NCBI RefSeq assembly: GCF_002813425.1
Contig: NZ_PHUL01000001.1
Coordinates: forward strand, 3,458,501-3,522,500
Source: Cellulophaga sp. RHA19
GTDB taxonomy: Bacteria > Bacteroidota > Bacteroidia > Flavobacteriales > Flavobacteriaceae
Direction of reading: 5' to 3'
Length of the DNA stretch: 64,000 bases
Of this stretch, positions 1-9,300 are shown piece after piece. The position numbers and the translations under genes were made by a program. How positions within the stretch are numbered: the first letter of the stretch is position 1; each line of letters begins with the position of its first letter. The notes under the pieces were generated by a model. That model saw only the letters and a program-made list of their open reading frames with translations. It ran no database searches and was not told the origin of the DNA.

Positions 1-1399
1 CTAGTAAATTACCTCTATCTGTTTTTATAGACGGCACACCACCATCTGCTAAAAAAACACCTAACTTATCTGCTGTACTTTTATTTATTTCAGAAGTTTC
101 ATCTACCATTATGTACTTACTTTTCAATGGTATTTTTTTGTACAAATTTGCTCCACCTGCGGCAAAAAAATGTAGCTCAGTTTTAAGTAAATCTTCTGCT
201 ATTTTTTGTGTTTCTCCCCTATCTTTTTGTTTTGCATAAAAAGAGGACGGAGTAGCACCTGTTATTTGATCTGTAGTTATAATTCCTGTAGAAAAGTTAG
301 ACTTAGCTAGTATGTCTACTAAGGTTGGTAATGGCTTGCCATTTATGTCTGTACCTATAGCCCTATTATTTGTTTTTTGTCCTGTTGCTAATGCTGTACC
401 AGCAGCAGCAGAATCTGTTATTAAATCGTCTGCAGATTGTGTTTTAATTAATCCTATAGATTTAAGCTGTGTAAGGGTTAAGCTGCCGTTATTAGCTAAA
501 ACGGCAGCCGTAATTTGAGATAACCCCATACCGTCTCCAATCATTAAAATTACATTTTTAATTGGCTTTTTACTACCATCTAAAGCATAAGTAGGTTTGT
601 AAACATTAGATGTAATTAAAGCTGTTGTAGTACGGTTTTTTAAAGTTTTTACATAGGTTACACATTTGTTAGGCATATCTGTATTAACAACGTCTACCCC
701 CATTTCTACAAATGCTCTCCAAGCTGTTTTAGAATCTGGAGTTGCCCAAAAACGAAATGGTTTATTTAATTTTTTAGCAGCCACTATTGCTGCATTTACT
801 TTAGCAAAATCATTGTGTGTTAACCTGCCTTTACCATTCCACTCAGTATATTTTTTAAAACTAGTACTAACCATTGCTACTTTTTCCCAGTCTTTATTAT
901 CTAGTGTATTACTAAGTTCTTGATGGTCAAAAGAAATATACTCAGGGTATGTGTGATATGTATTAGCTTTTGGTCTATTACCAGATATTAAAAACTCTAC
1001 ATTATTGTGAGCTATAACTTCTGGATATTTTTTTAGTACAGAGATTACTTTTTTTAAAGTCTTCTCTGCATGAGACTTAACATCTACCATTACTATTAGT
1101 CTAGATGTACTAAGTTGTTTGTTTTGTACCGCTTGTTGTAAAGGATTTAAATATAAACTTTGTAGTGTATTATTTTCTAAAATTTCATTTTCAGTATGTG
1201 CTATGTATAATTCATTGTTTTTTAGCCAAACATCTGCTTCTACAATATTGGCTCCGCTAGAAAAAGCATTCCAAAAAGATACATTTTGTAGATAATCATT
1301 ATGAGAATGAATAAGAACTTGATTTTCTTTTTGAGCAAAAGAAATCATTGAAAAAAAACTTACGGCAAGTATGATACATTTTTTCTTAAATGTTAACAT
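1..1399 (-). CDS. PI-PLC/GDPD-like phosphodiesterase fused to alkaline phosphatase (partial, C-terminus off the left edge)
   Basis: I translated this by hand from the ATG at 1399; it stays open for 466 codons to the window edge. Residues 1-22 form a signal peptide (cleavage near SFAQ). Residues about 28-250 resemble the AIM6-like branch of the PI-PLC/glycerophosphodiesterase superfamily: HSHNDY at 31-36, EADVWL at 54-59 and a later AHT. From about 280 an alkaline phosphatase domain begins, with metal-binding Asp in MIGDGMG (Asp289) and the nucleophile Ser330 in TDSAAAG followed by GTALATGQKT. The likely role is hydrolysis of a phosphodiester and then of the resulting monoester outside the inner membrane, releasing phosphate. 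It lies downstream of susD with a terminator in between. The C-terminal metal ligands cannot be seen. Substrate is inferred; the domain calls are firm. Confidence 0.85.
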   Translation of the reverse strand, partial: MLTFKKKCIILAVSFFSMISFAQKENQVLIHSHNDYLQNVSFWNAFSSGANIVEADVWLKNNELYIAHTENEILENNTLQSLYLNPLQQAVQNKQLSTSRLIVMVDVKSHAEKTLKKVISVLKKYPEVIAHNNVEFLISGNRPKANTYHTYPEYISFDHQELSNTLDNKDWEKVAMVSTSFKKYTEWNGKGRLTHNDFAKVNAAIVAAKKLNKPFRFWATPDSKTAWRAFVEMGVDVVNTDMPNKCVTYVKTLKNRTTTALITSNVYKPTYALDGSKKPIKNVILMIGDGMGLSQITAAVLANNGSLTLTQLKSIGLIKTQSADDLITDSAAAGTALATGQKTNNRAIGTDINGKPLPTLVDILAKSNFSTGIITTDQITGATPSSFYAKQKDRGETQKIAEDLLKTELHFFAAGGANLYKKIPLKSKYIMVDETSEINKSTADKLGVFLADGGVPSIKTDRGNLL

Positions 1400-1410
1400 A
1401 TAAGTATATT

Positions 1411-1440
1411 ATAAAAAGGTGCTGCGCAATTACAGCACCC
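1411..1440 (-). terminator. Intrinsic terminator between susD and the phosphodiesterase/phosphatase gene
   Basis: Perfect 7-bp stem, arms 1418-1424 and 1433-1439 (ggtgctg/cagcacc), 8-base loop, followed on the minus strand by TTTTTAT. It lies inside a same-strand run, 19 bases before the downstream ATG, so it probably trims transcription from susCD rather than ending the unit completely. Confidence 0.75.
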
Positions 1441-1477
1441 TTTCTTGTTAAAAAAAACTAATTGAAACTTTATTATT

Positions 1478-3064
1478 TTACCATCCTTTGTTTTGTGGTA
1501 TTCCTGAAGATTCTATAACAGTATTTGGAATTGGCCATACATTCATAAAAGAAGCATCAAAATTTCTGGCAGGCCATACTATTTCTGATGTGTAAGGAGA
1601 ATCAGGATTAGCTCTGTCTGCATAAATTCTACCATAAATTGGCTCTCCGTAAGTAGCTGCTGCATCTCCCCAACGAACCAAATCAAAATGTCTGTTAGCA
1701 AATTCACCTGCTAATTCTACTCTACGCTCGTGCTTAAGATCTTCCATAGTTGCGTTAGTTACTGGTGCTAAACCAGCTCTATCTCTAACCATATTTAAAG
1801 GAACATCTCCATTTTTACCGTCTGCAATTAACGCCTCTGCTTTCATTAACAACACCTCAGCGTAACGCATTAATGGTACATTGTAAATTGTAGTTGGGTT
1901 ATCTCCATTCGTATTTACATACTCTCCTATTGGATCTTTAAATTGGAACTCATACATATACTTATTAAACTGAAATCCAGAGATTGAATTTTCAGACTGA
2001 TACCTTCTATCTTCTCCAAAATATTTAAAGTCGTCTCCAAAATTTAAGATAGTAACACCTCTACGTACGTCTCCTGCTTCATACTCATTATACAACCCTT
2101 CTGACGGAGTGTAGTATCCCCAGCCGTTATATTTACCCCAACCTTTGTTTTCTAACATAACACCAGATAAAATACTACCACGATCTAAACCAGAATTAAC
2201 AGACCAAATGTACTCGCTTGTCCAGTTGTTTATATGACTATGTAACTCTCTATAGTCTACTTCTGGATTATCTGTATCTATTAAAGCTCTACCAGAACCA
2301 GATGTTGCAATTGCATCTGCATACTTTACAACCTCTGCGTATCTAGAGGCATCATACGCTGCCCAATACAAATTAGTTTTTGCTAAATATCCTAAAGCGG
2401 CATCTTTGTGAGGACGACCGTAATCTTCTGCTCCGTACTCTGTAAACAATGGTAATAAATCCATCGCTTTTTTAAGATCTTCTTCAATTTGCTTGTAGTT
2501 TTCTACAACAGAAGCTGGTCTAGCGTAGCTACCACCGTCATCAAACATATTATCTACGGTAATAATTGGCACACCTCCGTTTACATCATCACCATAAGTA
2601 TGAGCCACCCAAAAGTAACTAAAGGCACGCATAAAATAAGCTTCACCCAACACACGATTTTTTGTGCTTTCAGATATTTCCATTTCTGGTACGTTTAATA
2701 AAATATCATTAGCACGTCTAATTACCTTATAAGATTTAGAATAACAAGTAGACGTGTAACTACCCTCACTACCATCTATATTAAAATCTTTAATAACATC
2801 TGCTGTAGCTTTAATACGACCCGTAATCATATCATCTGATGCATTAATGTACCAGAAAAAACCTCTACCAAACATTTCTTGGTCAGACATTAATAAATAC
2901 AAACCATTTGCTGCCTGTATAGCGTCAGAATCTGTTTTCCAAAAATTCTCGTTAGATACTTTTCCTATTGGCTCTAAATTTGTAAAATCTTCTGAGCAAG
3001 ATGTTAAGCTTACCCCTAAAATAGCTATAGCTATTAATCCTATTTTTTTATATGTATTTTTCAT
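1478..3064 (-). CDS. susD: SusD/RagB-family outer-membrane nutrient-binding lipoprotein
   Basis: 528 residues, the usual SusD size. The lipobox is LTSC (Cys23), followed by acidic residues (SED). The N-terminal pattern (NLEPIGKVSNENFW), the helical TPR-like core (GEAYFMRAFSYFWVAH, ALGYLAKTNLYWAAY) and the C-terminal ERRVELAGEFANRHFDLVRWG block are typical of the family. SusD proteins form the lid of the SusC channel and bind substrate at the cell surface. The gene lies 22 bases downstream of susC, in the same operon. The partner genes here are a phosphodiesterase/phosphatase, not glycoside hydrolases, so the ligand may be a phosphate ester; that is inference from context. Confidence 0.93.
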   Translation of the reverse strand: MKNTYKKIGLIAIAILGVSLTSCSEDFTNLEPIGKVSNENFWKTDSDAIQAANGLYLLMSDQEMFGRGFFWYINASDDMITGRIKATADVIKDFNIDGSEGSYTSTCYSKSYKVIRRANDILLNVPEMEISESTKNRVLGEAYFMRAFSYFWVAHTYGDDVNGGVPIITVDNMFDDGGSYARPASVVENYKQIEEDLKKAMDLLPLFTEYGAEDYGRPHKDAALGYLAKTNLYWAAYDASRYAEVVKYADAIATSGSGRALIDTDNPEVDYRELHSHINNWTSEYIWSVNSGLDRGSILSGVMLENKGWGKYNGWGYYTPSEGLYNEYEAGDVRRGVTILNFGDDFKYFGEDRRYQSENSISGFQFNKYMYEFQFKDPIGEYVNTNGDNPTTIYNVPLMRYAEVLLMKAEALIADGKNGDVPLNMVRDRAGLAPVTNATMEDLKHERRVELAGEFANRHFDLVRWGDAAATYGEPIYGRIYADRANPDSPYTSEIVWPARNFDASFMNVWPIPNTVIESSGIPQNKGW

Positions 3065-3086
3065 TGTATTCTTTTTTTTAGCGTGA

Positions 3087-6000
3087 TTATAATGACAGTA
3101 ATAATCCTAATGTGAATGTTTTAGCTACAGGATATTTAGCTATATCTAGCCCCTTACCACCTACTTCTGGATCTAGACCAGAGTAGTTAGTAAATGTTAC
3201 TAAGTTTTCTCCTGATATGTACATTCTTAATGATGATCCTTTAGATAAATTATCCATTACTTTTGAGCTAAAAGTGTACCCAAATGTTACGTTTTTAATA
3301 CGTAAATATGATGCGTCTTCTAAATACCAGCTAGATGCTGTACCAAAGTTTTTATTATCATCTTTTGTAGAAATAATAGGAATATCTGAATCTGTATTTG
3401 TTGGTGACCAAGCATCTAAAACTCTATTGTCTAAGTTATAACCAGATAATGCAGCATTATAGGTTGTAAATTTATAGCCATTAAAAGCTTTTACTCCTGC
3501 TACACCTTGTAATATCACATTAAAATCGAACCCTTTATAGTCTAAATTAGCACCTAAATTATAAGTTACTTTAGGTTGGTAAGCATCATAATACTTACGA
3601 TCCTCAGACCCTATTTTACCATCGTTATTGGTATCTTGAAACTTAAAATCTCCAGGTCTTGCATTAGGTTGTATTAAGTTACCATCTTTAGTATATGCAT
3701 CTATTTCTGCTTGTGTATTAAATATACCCAATTGTGGTATTAAATATGGTGTATATAAAGCACCTCCAAACCTTGTTTGATAAGGTTTTAAAACACCTCT
3801 TACATTATCTCCATGGTAAAAAACTGTTTGCCCTACAGAACCATATCCATTTAAATTCTCTAACTTATTTTTAATAGAAGTTGCATTGGCATTAATACTA
3901 TAGTTTAAGGCTCCATTTGTGTTTGTGTAAGTAGCAGAAACCTCTAAACCTGTATTTTTAATTTGCCCTCCATTTGTATTAGAAGGATCTATACCTTTGT
4001 TTGCATCTGTAAACCCAAGAATAATCATTCCTTTGGTAGATTTTTCGAAATAATCTACAGTTAAATTTAAACTATTGTTAAATAGTGATGCATCTAAACC
4101 AAAATCTAAAGACTCTGCTGTTTCCCATCTTAAATCTCTATTTGCTTCTCTTTTTACATAACTACCAACTGTATTAAAGTAATTTCCGTTTTCTCCCATT
4201 ACTACATTACTACTAGCTATTGGAACATCAAAAGGATAATACCCATCTACAGATTTTATGTTTCCTATTTCTCCCCAAGATGCTCTAAATTTTAAATCGT
4301 TTATTGCATCTACATTAAAGAAAGACTCGTTAGATATTCTCCAACCTGCAGAAACAGAAGTAAAAGTATCTGACTGATTTTCTAATGCTAACCTAGAAGA
4401 TTTATCTGTACGTAAACTACCAGAGATATAGTATTTATTATCATAATTATACATTAACCTACCTATTGCAGAAGTTAATGCTTCTTCATATGGATTATTA
4501 CTTGGTTTATTTAGTAACTCTGCATTTTGTATGTATTGGTTAAATGGTTCTTCTGATGAAAAACCTGTACCACGCAAAGAAATATAGTCACCTTTTGTAT
4601 TTTGTGCCGAATAAATTGCTGTTGCATTTAAGTTATGCTTACCAAAAGATTTGTTATAAGACAATTGATTGTCCCATATCCATTTATTAACAGTGCTATT
4701 ACTTTGTGTTAATGAATTTTGGTTGTTACTACGTCCTAATTCTGGTACACGAGGGTAAAACTCTTTTGTTTTATTATCTCTATAAGAATAAGAGTAATTA
4801 GACTTAAATGATAAACCGTCTAACAAATCATACTTAAAATATACGTTTGCATTTATAAATGTACTTGGAGACTCCTTTGTTGGTCTTAACAATAAAGATA
4901 AAGGATTGTAAACATCTCCGTAAGCACCTGCAAACTGAGATAAACTTTCTGGTACAACACCAGCAAAACTACCATCCTCATAACGCGTTGGTGATGCTGA
5001 AGGCATATAAATTGCATTTATAATTGTACCAGAGTAAGGATTATCTGTGTTTGTACCATAAGCCTCATCTCTAGAGAAATAAATATTTTCTCCTACTGTA
5101 ATTTTATCTGTAATATTATAGTCAGACTTTAATCTTAAACTATAGTTTTGAGAACTAGTACCTTCTAAAACACCTTCTCTATCTCTAAAAGCAAAAGAAG
5201 TATAATAATTAAATTTTTCACCTGCACCACTTAAATCAATATTTAAATTATTTACAGTGGCATCTCTAAAAATAGCATCAATCCAATTTGTACGGTTTAC
5301 TTGTCCGTAAGGGTTTTGGGCTGCATCATGAGCAGACTGTCTTGGTGTACCTGCATTATCTGCTGCCAAGTTATATACCTCAGATTGTTGTTTTGCCGTT
5401 AAAGGTGTTGGTAAATTAGACGCTGTTTTAATACCTGTATAGTAGTTAATATTTAACCTTGGCTTACCTGTTTTTCCTTTTTTAGTTTCTATTACAATTA
5501 CACCAGATGCAGCTTGTGCACCATAAATTGCAGCAGAAGCCGCATCTTTTAATACAGATATAGAAGCTATATCATTAGGGTTTATTTCTGGTCCGTTATA
5601 CGGCATACCATCTACAACAACTAATGGAGATTCTGAGTTAAAGCTACCAATACCTCTAATTTTTATACTAGCAGTACTTGTTGGGTCACCACCAGAACTT
5701 AATACGGTAACACCTGCTATGTTACCTTGTAAAAACTCTTTATAATTACCAACTGGCCTACTTGTAATTGTACCAACATTTGCCGCTGTACCAATTGCCG
5801 AGGTTAAATCTCCTTTTTTAGTAGAGCCATAACCTATAAGTACAACCTCTTCTAAAGAATTTGTAGCTTCATCTAAACCAACAGATACTGTTTGGTTTCC
5901 ACTATAAGCAATTTCTTTAGATGCAAAACCTAATGAAGATATTACAAGTACTCCATTTTCTTCTTTTAACTCTAAAGTAAAGTTACCATCAAAATCGGTT

Positions 6001-6158
6001 GCCGTTCCTGTTGTAGTTTTACCTTTAATAGTTACTGCGGCACCAGAAATTGGTAACCCATCATTGTTAGACACTACTGTGCCCTTTACTGTTACCTGCG
6101 CTAACATGGTAGATAAACACCCTAAACTGAGTGTTAGAAAAAAGTATATTTTTTTCAT
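3087..6158 (-). CDS. susC: SusC/RagA-family TonB-dependent outer-membrane transporter
   Basis: 1,023 residues. Signal peptide to about residue 20 (cleavage near MLAQ), then a CarboxypepD_reg-like domain (VKGTVVSNNDGLPISGAAVTI, about 22-100), the SusC signature EEVVLIGYG, a plug domain (IRGIGSFNSESPLVVVDGMPY, about 120-230) and a long beta-barrel ending in a short hydrophobic strand (FTLGLLLSL). It imports ligand captured by the SusD partner encoded 22 bases downstream, driven by TonB. A good Bacteroidota -7 element sits 27-34 bases upstream of the start. The regulator encoded just upstream on the same strand is the obvious candidate controller. Confidence 0.95.
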   Translation of the reverse strand: MKKIYFFLTLSLGCLSTMLAQVTVKGTVVSNNDGLPISGAAVTIKGKTTTGTATDFDGNFTLELKEENGVLVISSLGFASKEIAYSGNQTVSVGLDEATNSLEEVVLIGYGSTKKGDLTSAIGTAANVGTITSRPVGNYKEFLQGNIAGVTVLSSGGDPTSTASIKIRGIGSFNSESPLVVVDGMPYNGPEINPNDIASISVLKDAASAAIYGAQAASGVIVIETKKGKTGKPRLNINYYTGIKTASNLPTPLTAKQQSEVYNLAADNAGTPRQSAHDAAQNPYGQVNRTNWIDAIFRDATVNNLNIDLSGAGEKFNYYTSFAFRDREGVLEGTSSQNYSLRLKSDYNITDKITVGENIYFSRDEAYGTNTDNPYSGTIINAIYMPSASPTRYEDGSFAGVVPESLSQFAGAYGDVYNPLSLLLRPTKESPSTFINANVYFKYDLLDGLSFKSNYSYSYRDNKTKEFYPRVPELGRSNNQNSLTQSNSTVNKWIWDNQLSYNKSFGKHNLNATAIYSAQNTKGDYISLRGTGFSSEEPFNQYIQNAELLNKPSNNPYEEALTSAIGRLMYNYDNKYYISGSLRTDKSSRLALENQSDTFTSVSAGWRISNESFFNVDAINDLKFRASWGEIGNIKSVDGYYPFDVPIASSNVVMGENGNYFNTVGSYVKREANRDLRWETAESLDFGLDASLFNNSLNLTVDYFEKSTKGMIILGFTDANKGIDPSNTNGGQIKNTGLEVSATYTNTNGALNYSINANATSIKNKLENLNGYGSVGQTVFYHGDNVRGVLKPYQTRFGGALYTPYLIPQLGIFNTQAEIDAYTKDGNLIQPNARPGDFKFQDTNNDGKIGSEDRKYYDAYQPKVTYNLGANLDYKGFDFNVILQGVAGVKAFNGYKFTTYNAALSGYNLDNRVLDAWSPTNTDSDIPIISTKDDNKNFGTASSWYLEDASYLRIKNVTFGYTFSSKVMDNLSKGSSLRMYISGENLVTFTNYSGLDPEVGGKGLDIAKYPVAKTFTLGLLLSL

Positions 6159-6184
6159 TTTAATTTATAGTTTTTGTTTTTTTT

Positions 6185-6192
6185 CAAATGTA
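6185..6192 (-). promoter_or_regulatory. Putative -7 promoter element for the susCD operon
   Basis: The minus strand reads TACATTTG, an exact match to the Bacteroidota -7 consensus TAnnTTTG, 27 bases before the susC ATG. I did not find a clean TTTG -33 box at the usual distance, which fits a promoter that needs an activator, such as the AraC-type regulator next door. Confidence 0.5.
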
Positions 6193-6338
6193 TTGTGTGG
6201 TTGTTTTTAGTGGGGGTAAAATTGTTTCAGTAAAGAGGATTATTAGTGCAAAAAAACCTTAGTGAGCATCAAAAAATAGGACTTTTGTTACAGTAACATT
6301 AACCTAACATACAGCTAATCCTAAGCATACAATGCACG

Positions 6339-9300
6339 CTATACTTTTTGCTCCTTGTATACCTTGGGGCTTACCCCAAAATGTTTTTTAAATGTGCGTC
6401 CAAAGTATTTGCTATCACTATACCCACACTCAAAACCAATTTCTGAGATGTTAAATTTTTTGTTTTTTAGTAAATATTCGGCTTTTTGTAAACGAAGAGA
6501 TGTTATAACATCTGATGGAGACTGCCCTAAATGCTCCTTGAATAATCTATAACATTTAATTCTAGATATTTCTAAAATAGAAATAAGTTTTTCTACATTA
6601 AAAGATGGGTTAGATAGTTCTTCTTTTATAACTTCTAAACTACGTTTTAACAGCTTTTCATTACCAGATTGCATATCATTTTCTTCAGTAAGAATTTTAA
6701 AAATCTCTTGCTGAAACTTGTTATGTCCCCGACCTAAACTTCTATTAACTAAAGATGTTATTTTATTACTGATAAAAGTTTTACTTGCTGGCAATTGTAT
6801 TACCGCATCTATACCAAACTCTAAAGAAGTCTCTTGTAAAGCATAATTAATTTCTTCTGATATGTACACCAAAGGAACTCTGTCTTTCTTTGGTATTTCT
6901 TTATATTTTTGTAAAAAATAGGCTATTTCTTTAGTAAAACCTACTTGGTAAAAGACCAAAACATCTAAACGTAATTGTTTTAATGCCGATGATAAATTGG
7001 TTACTACATTTTCAAACAGTAAATAATTACTTGTGTTTTTTAATAACTGATTGGTTATATCAAAATTAGATGCATCTGTATAAACAAGAATATTATTTTT
7101 ATTAGCCGGAAGATTTTCTTTTAAGTCTAGATGCTTCCAAGAAATAGTTTCTACTGCCTTAACGTTGTTTTGAAGAACAGCAACTGGCAAACAAAATTGA
7201 AAATTAAACCTATCTGCTTCTAATATATTGCAAGTACCATTTAAATCTTTTATTAAAACCAAAAATGCTTTGTAATAAGGACTATAATTTAAAATATTTT
7301 TTACATTACTTTGCAATAAGGTACTAGTAGATGTTACTTTAAATTGCAGCTGATTACCATTTATAAGAACGGAAACATCTAATGTACTTTTGGTTTCTGA
7401 GTATTTTATAATATCATTAAAAATATACTTTAGTAAAAGTTTAAGCCGCAATAAATCTACCTCTACCCAGGCAATATTTTTATCTAACTGGGCATTAAAA
7501 TTAGCGTTATTTTCTTTTAGTTTTTCTTTTACATTAGTTACTATGCTTTTTAAAATTGGCAGCAAATTAACCGACGTTAATTTTACTTCTCCCAAGTCTT
7601 TAATATGGTCTAAATAGTTCCATTCTGATACTAGATCTATTATTTTTCCTGATTGTTGTAACAGCTCCTTTTTTACATTCTCATTATTTTTTATATCATG
7701 AGATGCCTTTAAGATAATAGATAATGGTTGCTGAAATTGAGATAATACAAAGGTTTTAAACTTATCTACCTCAAAATCCTGATTTTTTAAATTATTATGT
7801 AAGTCTAGTAGCTTTTCTTTTTGAAGTAATATTTCCTGGTTTTTCTCATCTAACTGACCATTTATTTTTAAGAGATCTTGTTTCTGCTTTTCTATTAATT
7901 GTGTACGGTTAGCTATTTGCTCCTCTAGCTTTTTATGTTGTGCTTTAGATGCCTTACTTTTTAAGTGAAAAAATGCAAAAGCCGCACTTATGAATACAAA
8001 TAAAACTAATGTAAAAAAGGTTATGGTTTGATAAAATGCTTTTTCAATATGTAGTGTAAACACCTCTTTACCAGCTTCATTTTTATCATTCTTAACCATA
8101 AAAGAATATGTACCAGAAGCTAAATTTTTAAATTGAAGACGTTGTTTACCCTTTGCTAAAATCCAATCTTCATTTTTACCGTGTAGCTTGTAATAGTAGC
8201 TAGTATTTTTATCAACCGGAAAAACTACAGGGGTAATAGTTACTACAACATCATTTTTACTATGCGCTCTTGTCAGCTTTTTTTCTGTTATTTTTTGCTG
8301 ATTAAACTCTACCTTAAGTTTTGGTTTATTGGGATTAAAACTCATAGCATTAGGATTAAAGTAATTTAACCCATTAACGCCACCAAAGAACAATAACCCC
8401 TTATTGTCTTTATAATATGCTCCTTCAGAAAATTCTGATGCTTGCCAACCTTCTTTAGGATTAAAAGCAGTAATAGTGTAGGTTTGCTTGTCTATTACAG
8501 CAATACCTTTTGTGGTACTAATCCATACTTTATCTTCATTATCTAACAAACCATATACCATATGGCTAGGTAAACCTTCATTGTCTGTACTGTTATTTAT
8601 TATTCCTTTTTGCTTGTTATAAATACTTATACCTCCCAAAGAACCAATCCAGTAATTATCTGTTTTAGGGTCTATGTATAGAGAATAAATACTGTTTCCT
8701 AAAATTCCGTTTTCTTTTTTAAGGTGTGTTAATTCTTCTGTTTGTAAATTAAAAAACAAAACACCGTCATCTTCTGTAGCAAGAACAAGCTCATTTTTAT
8801 ATTTTTTTATATTTCTAATGTGGTAACTATTAAGTAATTCTTGTCCTTTAAAAGACTCAAACTTATTAGTGTTTAGGTTAAATTTTGCTACTCCTCCCCA
8901 ACAAGCAATCCATAGTATTTTATTTTTGTCTTCATAAAAAGAGTAGCTTCTATTGCTGGGCAATTCTGGTATATTTAATGCATTAAAAGCCTTGTATGAA
9001 TTATTTTTTACCCGAAGTAAACCTGCATAAGTACCAGCCCAAATACTACCATCACTTGCTGTATAAAGACTTCTAACACGCTCCCACTCGTAATTATTTT
9101 TTGACTCTTTTACTTTAAACTTTAAATAACACTTAGTTTCTTCACTGTAATGGTATAAACCACCGTTGTAATAGCCTATCCAAATGTTACCATTATTATC
9201 TTTTGTAATTGCCCTTGTAGTTTCTACTGGTAAATGAGGAAACTTAATAGGGTGCGGTGTTACAGACGAAATTTCTTCAGACCCGGTATAAGCCATACTT

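Noticed and set aside
312..923. Two short plus-strand frames at 312-518 and 666-923.
   Set aside because: They lie wholly within the minus-strand phosphodiesterase/phosphatase gene, which has clear family motifs.
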